Below, one piece after another: positions 23,740 through 30,970 of a stretch of 50,736 nucleotides of DNA; positions within the stretch are counted from its first letter, which is position 1; each line of letters opens with the position of its first letter. The translations under genes were made by a program, and so were the position numbers. Under the pieces are notes generated by a model. That model was not told the DNA's origin. It saw nothing but the letters and a program-made list of their open reading frames with translations, and searched no databases. Origin of the DNA: Hyphomicrobiales bacterium (GTDB lineage Bacteria; Pseudomonadota; Alphaproteobacteria; Rhizobiales; JACESI01); NCBI GenBank assembly GCA_039973685.1, contig JBDWKL010000027.1:1-50736 (forward strand). The letters run 5' to 3'.

Positions 23740-25428
23740 CTAGCCACCACGATGTTTGAAGCTATCACGGCGGAAACTATAGAGCGCGTTCGGGTCAACG
23801 GCGATGTCGACAACGGCTGGCTTGCCACAGGCGAGAGCGGCTTCCACCGCGCCTGCTACATCGCCAAGATTGTCTGCACGAAAACCTCTTGCTCCGTATA
23901 GCTCTGCTAGTTCATCAAAACGCGGGCTTGAAATATCAGCACCGATATAACGGCCATTGAAGAAATCGCGCTGATAGGCTTTTTCTGCACCCCAACATTG
24001 GTTGTTCATGACTAGTGTGACCGTGTTGATGTTGTGATCAACGGCGGTGGAAAGCTCGGAGACCGTCATCCCGAAACCGCCATCTCCCATAAGGCTGACG
24101 ACGGGTCGGTCTGGACGGGCGCATTTGATGCCGAGGCCAGCCGCGAAGGAGAAGCCAACAAGGCCAAAATCAAGCGGCGTGAACAGGCTTTTGGGTGTCC
24201 AGTAATTCAGCGCGTCAGTTGCTTGCAGGCATAGGGTGCCAGCATCCATGGTGATAGCTGCCTCTTGCGGTATCACGCCACGCAGGGTTTTGAAGAGGCC
24301 AGAGGGCTGCGTCGGGTCGGTTAAGATCGCATCCGCATCACGTTTGGCGAGATAGGCTTGGCGCTCTTCTTGAAATGTTGTGGTCCACTGATCAGCCAGC
24401 GCGCGGTTTTCGATTTTTTCAATTGCCGCCGTCATTTGTTTTGCGGCCATTGGGGCATCTGACCAAATGCCAAGCTCAACAGGGAAAAAGCGGCCAATCG
24501 CTGTCGGTTCTAATTCTACATGGATGATCTTCGCATCGCGGTTGATGTTGTCATAGGTATAGAATGTCGAGTTAAACCCGAGGCGTGTCCCAAGCGCCAA
24601 AATAACGTCAGCCTCCTTTGCAAGCCGAGAAGCAACGGGATTGCCGCGTGGGCCCATTTGCCCCGCGTTTAGGGGATGACCGAAGGGTATCGCATCACCA
24701 TGACCGGGTGAAGTGACAATTGGCGCGTTGAGCTTTTCGGCAAGAGCAAGCGCTGCCGCGTGACCATTTGTGTTCTTGATGCCACCACCTGCAATAATCA
24801 CGGGTTGAGTGGCGCCAGCCAACATCCGCGCAGCTTGTTCGATTAGATCTGGATCACCAGCGGGGAGCGATTGGTTGCGATAATTCTTTGGCGCTTGTAG
24901 ATCATCGAATTCTGCTTGGGCAGAGAGCACATCGCGCGGCAAGTTTAATTGAACTGGCCCACGACGCGGGGTGAGGGCTGTTCTGAAGGCTTCCCGCATT
25001 AGTTCAGGCACACGACCTGCTGATGGTGCTGTCCATGTTTTCTTGGTGACAGGCGTGAACAATGATTGCTGATCGACTTCTTGAAACGCATCGCGGTAGA
25101 TGTGTTCAGAAGATAAAGCGCCTGAGATAGAGACCACGGGCGAGAAGGCCGCTTTTGCTTGACTGAGACCTGTTACCAAGTTCGTGGTGCCGGGGCCGTT
25201 TTGTCCGGCAAGGATAACGCCAGCTTTGCCAGAGGCACGGGCAAATCCGTCCGCCATATGGGTGCCTGTGCGTTCATCATGCACGCCGATGAAGTTGATG
25301 TCTTTTGCATCATAAAGGGCATCGAACATTTCCATTGTGGCTGAACCGATAAGGCCGAATACGTGGGAGGTTTCTTCGGCCTTTAGCGCTTCAACGGCTG
25401 CTTGCCCGCCTGAAAGTGTCTTTGTCAT
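23740..25428 (-). CDS. ThDP-dependent enzyme, Xsc/acetolactate synthase-like
   Basis: A 562-residue thiamine diphosphate enzyme with the three-domain acetolactate synthase layout. Glu52 (HDERTG) is the likely cofactor-activating glutamate, and the ThDP/Mg motif runs from GDG at 448-450 to NNQ at 475-477. The N-terminal FGLIGSATMEMFDAL, the QNGPGTTNLVTGL segment, FQEVDQQSLF and the WGAEK motif (479-483) resemble sulfoacetaldehyde acetyltransferase more than acetolactate synthase or benzoylformate decarboxylase. The operon has no phosphotransacetylase or sulfite exporter, so sulfoacetaldehyde as substrate is not established. It may act on a 2-oxo acid or an aldehyde made by neighbouring enzymes. 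GGAGG precedes the ATG, which overlaps the hydrolase stop. Confidence 0.88.
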   Translation of the reverse strand: MTKTLSGGQAAVEALKAEETSHVFGLIGSATMEMFDALYDAKDINFIGVHDERTGTHMADGFARASGKAGVILAGQNGPGTTNLVTGLSQAKAAFSPVVSISGALSSEHIYRDAFQEVDQQSLFTPVTKKTWTAPSAGRVPELMREAFRTALTPRRGPVQLNLPRDVLSAQAEFDDLQAPKNYRNQSLPAGDPDLIEQAARMLAGATQPVIIAGGGIKNTNGHAAALALAEKLNAPIVTSPGHGDAIPFGHPLNAGQMGPRGNPVASRLAKEADVILALGTRLGFNSTFYTYDNINRDAKIIHVELEPTAIGRFFPVELGIWSDAPMAAKQMTAAIEKIENRALADQWTTTFQEERQAYLAKRDADAILTDPTQPSGLFKTLRGVIPQEAAITMDAGTLCLQATDALNYWTPKSLFTPLDFGLVGFSFAAGLGIKCARPDRPVVSLMGDGGFGMTVSELSTAVDHNINTVTLVMNNQCWGAEKAYQRDFFNGRYIGADISSPRFDELAELYGARGFRADNLGDVAGAVEAALACGKPAVVDIAVDPNALYSFRRDSFKHRGG

Positions 25429-26231
25429 TGGGCCTCCGCCTTTTTTAAATCTAAGAATGTTAGGACGGGTTCGATGAAGAGGTCAGGTCTTTCCATCATC
25501 CCTAAATGCTGCAGATGATCGACGATGATCGTCTCGCTACCCGCAATTTCGCCTGCAATATCATGGCTCATTTTAGGTGTGCTGCCGGTGTCGTTTTCAC
25601 AGGTCATCACTAGGGTTGGCTTGGTGATTGGTGGCTCTGGGTTGATGAGTTCCCGCACACCATTGGCCAAAACCCACGCAGCCTGTGCATAGCTTTCAGG
25701 ATCCACGAGATCACGCCACGCTCGAACTTTTGTGACACCATCACCCGTTTCTAAATAGTCAGGTGTGAACCAACGGCTCAAAGCAGCATCAAGCGTTGCC
25801 GTTGGGCCTTCTTCGCGGACTTTGGCCGCACGTTCTTCAACGGCCAATTGTGCTTCTTCGCCGCGATCATGGGGAGAATTCAGGATGACGAGGTTTTCAA
25901 GTCGATTGTTATGGTCAAAAGCGAAGCGGCGATTGATCATGCCGCCAATTGAAAAACCGATGAGGCTTGCGGTTTGAATATCCAAATGATCGAGCAAGTG
26001 CGCGATTTGATCTGAATATACTTTCAGCGATGCGGTCTTAGGCGGTGGTGTGCTTTCGCCGTGGCCGTATAGATCATAGAGAATAAGCTGGTAATCTTTG
26101 GACCACGCCTCAGTGAAATCATCAAAGATATGATGACAAAGACCAAGGCCGTGGATCAACACCAGTGGCGGATGGTCAGCATTGCCGACCACCTCATGTG
26201 CTGTGCCATCTGGTGCATGCTTTGTTGCCAT
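25425..26231 (-). CDS. Alpha/beta hydrolase (3-oxoadipate enol-lactonase-like)
   Basis: A 268-residue alpha/beta hydrolase with oxyanion-hole HGLG (27-30), nucleophile Ser94 in GFSIGG, acid Asp214 (CENDTG) and base His242 (LQHLGMMERP). The overall form resembles PcaD enol-lactonase and RutD aminoacrylate hydrolase. It lies between DUF1185 and the ThDP enzyme, overlapping the latter by 4 bp. In the context of a luciferase-like monooxygenase it probably hydrolyses a ring-opened or lactone/amide intermediate. The substrate is unknown. Confidence 0.87.
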   Translation of the reverse strand: MATKHAPDGTAHEVVGNADHPPLVLIHGLGLCHHIFDDFTEAWSKDYQLILYDLYGHGESTPPPKTASLKVYSDQIAHLLDHLDIQTASLIGFSIGGMINRRFAFDHNNRLENLVILNSPHDRGEEAQLAVEERAAKVREEGPTATLDAALSRWFTPDYLETGDGVTKVRAWRDLVDPESYAQAAWVLANGVRELINPEPPITKPTLVMTCENDTGSTPKMSHDIAGEIAGSETIIVDHLQHLGMMERPDLFIEPVLTFLDLKKAEAQ

Positions 26232-26236
26232 GATGC

Positions 26237-26833
26237 TTACACACCTGCTGGATTGTCGACGTCATGCCCCATTTCTTTGAGGTCTTCGTAGCGATTGCCG
26301 ATGCGGTGATGTGGGTGGCCACCAACGGAGGCGCCAAGGGCGATGACCATCTCATCTTCTGCTGGTGCATCTGGAATGCTGAGGTGGATGGTTTGATAAT
26401 GCGAACGACGCCCGCCATCATCTTTATCCATCAATGGGATTACCAATGATGTGCCAGCGCCGCCACGTGTGTTGGCGAAGACGAGATAAGATTTCGCGTC
26501 CACAGCTTCGCGGTATTGATTGCCGAAATAAAGCGTGTGGGTGAGGGCTTGTGCGTGTTCTAGCGAGCCGCCCATGCCAACAAGAGATGCTTTGCCGTAG
26601 CCTTCCAATTTGTCGCCTGTCACATCAAGGATCATGTCGGTCAGCAATTTACCAATTACTGGCCCTGTTTCGCGCGTTGCTGGGCGAAGGTCTTCAACAT
26701 AGCCTTGCCCGGCCCAAGGGTTCTTGATGATTGCCATTGCGGCAACAAGCTTTGTTGGCTGCGCAACAGCGCGGTCTTCTTCGTGCAGGGTGGTTTGGAT
26801 ATTTAAGAGGGTGCGGCGAATTTCTACGGCCAT
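26237..26833 (-). CDS. DUF1185 (amino acid synthesis family) protein
   Basis: A 198-residue protein of the DUF1185 family (PF06684), recognisable by IIKNPWAGQGYVEDLRP, the LVGMGGSLEHAQALTH segment and the C-terminal ALGASVGGHPHHRIGNR. Structures of this family were described as a variant of the Bacillus chorismate mutase-like fold, the same general fold as RidA/YjgF deaminases; activity is not established. It lies 21 bp after the luciferase-like monooxygenase gene and 5 bp before the hydrolase. By position it could play the part RutC plays in the Rut pathway. That is inference. Confidence 0.85.
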   Translation of the reverse strand: MAVEIRRTLLNIQTTLHEEDRAVAQPTKLVAAMAIIKNPWAGQGYVEDLRPATRETGPVIGKLLTDMILDVTGDKLEGYGKASLVGMGGSLEHAQALTHTLYFGNQYREAVDAKSYLVFANTRGGAGTSLVIPLMDKDDGGRRSHYQTIHLSIPDAPAEDEMVIALGASVGGHPHHRIGNRYEDLKEMGHDVDNPAGV

Positions 26834-26854
26834 GAATTGTCTCCATAAGGGTAT

Positions 26855-27889
26855 TTAAGCAAAGGCGGGCATGACTTCATCAATGAAGAGTTTGAGCGAG
26901 CGTTTTTGTACGTCGCGATCTAGGCCCATTGAGGCGTAATAGATGAATGCATCGACACCAATTTTTTCGTGTTGTTTGATTTTCTCAATCACCGTATCGG
27001 GTGAGCCGAACATCAAGTTTTCTTCGAGCATCTTAGGGTCAACACGCACATTGCCATCAAGCTCTTCCAGCGGCACTTGATCAGGGAAGCCATTGTGAAC
27101 GTCACCTTTTTTCATCATCAAATTGCCGAATTGACCAAGAACGTGACGCACGGACGAAATCGACTTTTCGCGGTCTGCTTCATTGGCGTAAAGGGCGGTG
27201 TGGCGCATCAATGCAAATGTGCGGTTCCATGTGCCACCAGCCTTTGCGATGGATTCGTCCAACTGCGTGCGATATTTTTCAGATTCTGAAAACGGCATGG
27301 TGAGAGGCCAGCACATAATATTGCAATCATTAGCAACCGCATAATCAAACGTGATTGGTGAGCGAGCCGCAACCCAAATAGGCACTTCATCTTGCAACGG
27401 CTTCGGGCAAGAGGTTGATTTTGGAAATTCCCAATAGTCGCCTTTGTGCTCCACATCGCCTTTCCAAAGCTTACGAATAAGGGGCAGCATTTCTTGCATA
27501 TAGCGCCATGAGTCAGGCTGTTGCAGGCCCGGTTTCATGCGGTCAAATTCGCGTTGATAGGCGCCAGAACCAAGACCCATTTCAAGACGGCCACCTGATA
27601 AAAGGTCAACCATTGCTGCTTCACCAGCGATATTGATTGGGTGCCAATAAGCAGCATTGGCCACACCGCAACCAAGGCGGATATTGTTGGTATGATCTCC
27701 CCACCATGTCATCAATTGAAACGGGTTTGGTGCGATGGTCATTTCAACGGCATGATGTTCTGCCGCCCAAGCAATTTCGAAACCGGCAGCATCTGCCATT
27801 TGCACCATTTCAAGCGTATGGTCGCGGACCTCACGCATGTCAGTTTCAGCGTTCATTCGTTCCAGATTGATGGCAATTTGAAATTTCAT
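26855..27889 (-). CDS. LLM class flavin-dependent monooxygenase
   Basis: A 344-residue bacterial-luciferase-like (TIM barrel) enzyme that uses reduced FMN and O2. AEHHAVEMTIAPNPF (about 42-57), the LGCGVANAAYWHP segment and SGGRLEMGLGSGAYQREFDRM are typical of the family. Enzymes of this kind need a separate flavin reductase, and one is encoded two genes upstream in the same operon. GGGGGAG lies 9 bp before the ATG. Possible reactions are oxidative C-S, C-N or ring cleavage; sequence alone does not choose. It is most likely the signature enzyme of this pathway. Confidence 0.9.
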   Translation of the reverse strand: MKFQIAINLERMNAETDMREVRDHTLEMVQMADAAGFEIAWAAEHHAVEMTIAPNPFQLMTWWGDHTNNIRLGCGVANAAYWHPINIAGEAAMVDLLSGGRLEMGLGSGAYQREFDRMKPGLQQPDSWRYMQEMLPLIRKLWKGDVEHKGDYWEFPKSTSCPKPLQDEVPIWVAARSPITFDYAVANDCNIMCWPLTMPFSESEKYRTQLDESIAKAGGTWNRTFALMRHTALYANEADREKSISSVRHVLGQFGNLMMKKGDVHNGFPDQVPLEELDGNVRVDPKMLEENLMFGSPDTVIEKIKQHEKIGVDAFIYYASMGLDRDVQKRSLKLFIDEVMPAFA

Positions 27890-27925
27890 GACTTAGGCTC
27901 CCCCCGAGCATATGGTCGTTTATTG

Positions 27926-29401
27926 TCAGCGCATTTTAAATGGGTTGGCGATTGGATCGTCTGACAGGTTCATCCAAACGGTTTTTGGTCTTGTGTAATC
28001 GTAAAGCGCCTGCAGACCTGCTTCGCGGCCATATCCGCTGTGTTTCATGCCGCCAAATTCTGCGATTGGCGAAATCACGCGGTATGTGTTGACCCAGATG
28101 ATGCCAGCTTTGACTTTCTTAGACATACGAAGCGAGCGTGCGCTGTCACGAGTGAAGATGCCAGCGGCGAGGCCGTGCTTTGTATCGTTCGCGAGGGCTA
28201 CCACTTCGTCTTCCGTTTTGAAGCGCTGCACAGCGAGGACAGGGCCAAACAGTTCTGTGTCTACAATCGTCATGTCTTGGCGTGGGCATTCGATGATGGT
28301 CGGCTCATAAAACATGCCCGCAAGGTCGGGCTGCTTGCCGCCTGTCAGCACTGTGCCGCCTTCTTTTTCAGCAAGTGCAACTTGCTCTTGAATATGGTCA
28401 AGCTGTCCCTGTGTGCAAAGCGGCCCCATTTCGGTTTCATCAGCCTGCGGGTCGCCGATTTTAATGGTTTTAGCAATGGCGATCATCTTTTCCAAAAATG
28501 CATCCGCAATGTCTTCATGGAGATATAGCCGTGAACCTGCGACACAGCTTTGGCCCGTTGCGCCGAAAATACCAGCGACAGAACCATTTACAGCGCTATC
28601 AAGGTCCGCATCATCAAACACGATGAAGGGCGATTTTCCGCCGAGTTCTAAGGAAACTTCAGCAAAGTTTTCCGCTGAATTTCGAATGATGTGCTTGGCG
28701 GATTGTGGTCCGCCAGTAAAGGCAACGCGGGCAACATCTGGGTGTGAGGTGAGGGTGCGGCCACAGGGTTCGCCGTGGCCTGTGATAATGTTGATTACAC
28801 CTTTTGGAATGCCTGCTTGTTCAACCAATTTGCCAAAGGCTAACAGCGGCGCAGATGCCTGCTCTGACGCTTTCAATACAATGGTGTTTCCTGCAGCTAA
28901 GGCGGGGCCAATTTTGGTGGCACTTAAGAACATTTGGCTATTCCACGGCACAACCGCCGCGATCACGCCAAGGGGTTCACGGGCAGTGAAAACGAACATG
29001 TCTGGCTTGTCGATTGGTAAGGTTTCACCGTGAATTTTATCCGCAGCACCACCATAAAAATGCAGGTACTCCGCGATATAAGTGGCTTGCCACGCGGTTT
29101 CCTTGAACATCTTGCCCGTGTCTTGGGTTTCAATGCGGCCAAGTTCTTCTGAATTTGCAGCCAGCAGATCACCAAGCCGATGTAAGCACTTGCCGCGTGC
29201 CGTTGGTGTCATGGCTCCCCATTCACCTTCTAACGCATACTTGGCGGCGGCAACTGCGCGCTCGACATCGGCCTCAGTGGCTTCTGGCACGGTTGCCCAT
29301 ACAGCACCAGTGGCTGGATTGGTGCTTTCAAAGGTCTTGCCGTTTGATGCTTGCACCCAGTCTCCGTCGATTAACATGTCAAAAGATTGGATGTCGTTCA
29401 T
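27926..29401 (-). CDS. Aldehyde dehydrogenase (NAD(P)+), first copy
   Basis: A 491-residue aldehyde dehydrogenase with the general base Glu252 (LELGGKSP) and nucleophile Cys286 (GQSCVAGSR). The PWNSQMFL segment and the terminal KHSGYGREAGLQALYDYTRPKTVW are usual for the family. The ATG at 29401 is 1 bp after the flavin reductase stop, with GAGG upstream, so the two are cotranslated; the open frame runs further upstream into the reductase gene. It probably oxidises the aldehyde made by the luciferase-like monooxygenase or the ThDP enzyme in the same operon. Confidence 0.92.
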   Translation of the reverse strand: MNDIQSFDMLIDGDWVQASNGKTFESTNPATGAVWATVPEATEADVERAVAAAKYALEGEWGAMTPTARGKCLHRLGDLLAANSEELGRIETQDTGKMFKETAWQATYIAEYLHFYGGAADKIHGETLPIDKPDMFVFTAREPLGVIAAVVPWNSQMFLSATKIGPALAAGNTIVLKASEQASAPLLAFGKLVEQAGIPKGVINIITGHGEPCGRTLTSHPDVARVAFTGGPQSAKHIIRNSAENFAEVSLELGGKSPFIVFDDADLDSAVNGSVAGIFGATGQSCVAGSRLYLHEDIADAFLEKMIAIAKTIKIGDPQADETEMGPLCTQGQLDHIQEQVALAEKEGGTVLTGGKQPDLAGMFYEPTIIECPRQDMTIVDTELFGPVLAVQRFKTEDEVVALANDTKHGLAAGIFTRDSARSLRMSKKVKAGIIWVNTYRVISPIAEFGGMKHSGYGREAGLQALYDYTRPKTVWMNLSDDPIANPFKMR

Positions 29402-29402
29402 C

Positions 29403-29888
29403 TTAGGCCTCTTCTGTTTTCTTTTGGAGTGTTTGATAGTCTCCGTCGCAATAAGTAAGCGGAGGCTTTCCAACGATTGTTGAAGCATCAACCAAGCCGA
29501 TTGCTATTACATGGCTACCGGATGGGACGAGTTGTTCTAATTGGCAGCGAAAGACCGTTGAACCGACAATTTCAGGCACCACAGCGTCAGTGGTGTTGAT
29601 GCCATCAAATCTGTCTTCGACATTGTCGTCGTCCATGCCTGCAAAGCGCTTGGCAATGGCTGCACTACCTTCAGGCAACACATTGACGGTGAAAACGCCG
29701 TTTGCTTTTACCAATTCGCCAATGCGTGACGTGGCATTCAAGCATACCAGCACAGTCGGAGGATCAGCTGAAACGGAACAAAACGCGGAAACAGTTGCGC
29801 CATGCCGACCGCTAGCACCATCGGTGGTGACGACTGTTACACTATGTGCGACAGCACGCATGGCTTGGATGAATTCTTCGCGTTTCAC
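29403..29888 (-). CDS. Flavin reductase family protein (HpaC/RutF-like)
   Basis: A 161-residue NAD(P)H:flavin oxidoreductase of the flavin-reductase-like family. HSVTVVTTDGASGRHGATVSAFCSVSADPPTVLVCLN is the hallmark, followed by FTVNVLPE and a late GSHVIAIGLV segment. It should supply FMNH2 to the luciferase-like monooxygenase encoded downstream. I prefer the GTG start at 29888, preceded by AAGGAA at good spacing; an ATG at 29915 would add nine residues. It is the first gene of the seven-gene operon, divergent from the LysR regulator. Confidence 0.9.
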   Translation of the reverse strand: MKREEFIQAMRAVAHSVTVVTTDGASGRHGATVSAFCSVSADPPTVLVCLNATSRIGELVKANGVFTVNVLPEGSAAIAKRFAGMDDDNVEDRFDGINTTDAVVPEIVGSTVFRCQLEQLVPSGSHVIAIGLVDASTIVGKPPLTYCDGDYQTLQKKTEEA

Positions 29889-29960
29889 TTGTGTTCCTTT
29901 CAACAGGCTCAACATGTCCCGTTATGTTGCAAAGTATTTGAATTTCATGATATTGAAAAA

Positions 29961-29996
29961 CGAATTATTTCGATAGTTTAATGCAAAAAATTCGAA
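29961..29996. promoter_or_regulatory. Candidate LysR binding region
   Basis: The 117 bp gap between the flavin reductase operon and the divergent LysR gene is very AT-rich and contains the dyad CGAA-TTAT-TTCG (29961-29972) and a TTCGAA palindrome (29991-29996) just before the LysR start. LysR-type regulators usually bind such a divergent region and activate the neighbouring operon. The precise site is a guess. Confidence 0.4.
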
Positions 29997-30005
29997 TTGA
30001 TCATC

Positions 30006-30857
30006 ATGCAACTCAACGAACTACGTACCTTTTTGGCAATTATAGAAACAGGTAGCTTGATCAAGGCATCTGAGCAACTCAATGTCACGCAATCAACCGT
30101 TACTGCAAGGTTGAAATCTTTGGAAGCTGAGATTGGGCAAAGCTTGATCAATCGGCAAAAATCTGGCGTCTCATTAACGGCGGCAGGTGTGCGGTTTCAA
30201 CGCTATGCCAGCACCATCACGAACCTATGGCGGCAAGCAAGACAAGAAACTTCTTTGCCTGATGCGCTCAGTTCGGTTTGCAACATTGGGTGCCATCCAG
30301 ATTTGTGGCCGGCATTGGGGCAGGAGGTTTTTAATTACATTCGCAAAGAGGTGCCTCAGGTGGCGCTTTCGATTTGGCAAGGTAGTTCTAGAGATATGCG
30401 GGGCTGGTTGGATGACGGTTTGGTTGATTTTGCCATCACGCATTCACCCAGTGTGGCGCAAGAACAAGAGATTGTTCGCAGCATAGATGACCAATTGATT
30501 TTGGTTTCAACCGAAAGAGACAGCCCCATCACATTTGATCCGAAATACTTCTTCGTTGAGGCGGGTGAGGCTTTTGGTCGCGAACATGCTGCAACCTTTG
30601 CCGATGCAAATACATCGCGTATCAGTTTTGGCTCGGCCACATTGGGGCTTGAATATTTGTTATCTGAAGGCGGCAGTGCATATCTTCCCTTACGATTGGC
30701 GCGCCCTTACATCGACAAAGGGGAGATCCATATTTTAGAAGCAGCACCCACCTTCGAACGCGGCGCCTATTTAATTGTTAACAAGACAGCAGCTAAAGCG
30801 TGGCCATGGCTTGAAAACTGTCTCATCAATTCCATAAATTTGGCGATGGACAAATAG
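30006..30857 (+). CDS. LysR family transcriptional regulator
   Basis: A 283-residue LysR-type regulator. The N-terminal helix-turn-helix (MQLNELRTFLAIIETGSLIKASEQLNVTQSTVTARLKSLE) is followed by a periplasmic-binding-protein-like effector domain. It is divergent from the flavin reductase/monooxygenase operon, the standard arrangement for a pathway activator, and is followed on its own strand by a second aldehyde dehydrogenase, so both transcription units may be in its regulon. The ATG at 30006 is preferred to an in-frame TTG at 29997. Confidence 0.9.
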   Translation: MQLNELRTFLAIIETGSLIKASEQLNVTQSTVTARLKSLEAEIGQSLINRQKSGVSLTAAGVRFQRYASTITNLWRQARQETSLPDALSSVCNIGCHPDLWPALGQEVFNYIRKEVPQVALSIWQGSSRDMRGWLDDGLVDFAITHSPSVAQEQEIVRSIDDQLILVSTERDSPITFDPKYFFVEAGEAFGREHAATFADANTSRISFGSATLGLEYLLSEGGSAYLPLRLARPYIDKGEIHILEAAPTFERGAYLIVNKTAAKAWPWLENCLINSINLAMDK

Positions 30858-30898
30858 AAGCACGAAGTTCATTGTCAGCCGTCGACAACCAAACGAAT

Positions 30899-30947
30899 CC
30901 ATTCCCAAACAAACGGAATGGCTAAGAGCCGCGAAAACTTGGCGGCT
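30899..30947 (+). other. Two tandem hairpins between lysR and aldehyde dehydrogenase
   Basis: Two inverted repeats lie back to back: CCATTCC (30899-30905) with GGAATGG (30915-30921), and AGCCGC (30927-30932) with GCGGCT (30942-30947). Neither has a proper T run. They may attenuate readthrough, act as operators for the downstream gene, or stabilise its mRNA. The second hairpin ends 12 bp before the ribosome binding site. Confidence 0.4.
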
Positions 30948-30970
30948 TTGATTATTTCAAGGAGATGGCT

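Noticed and set aside
28413-29033. Plus-strand open frame of 206 codons opposite the first aldehyde dehydrogenase
   Set aside because: Antisense shadow with Ser/Pro/Ala-rich low-complexity product; the minus-strand frame has all catalytic residues.
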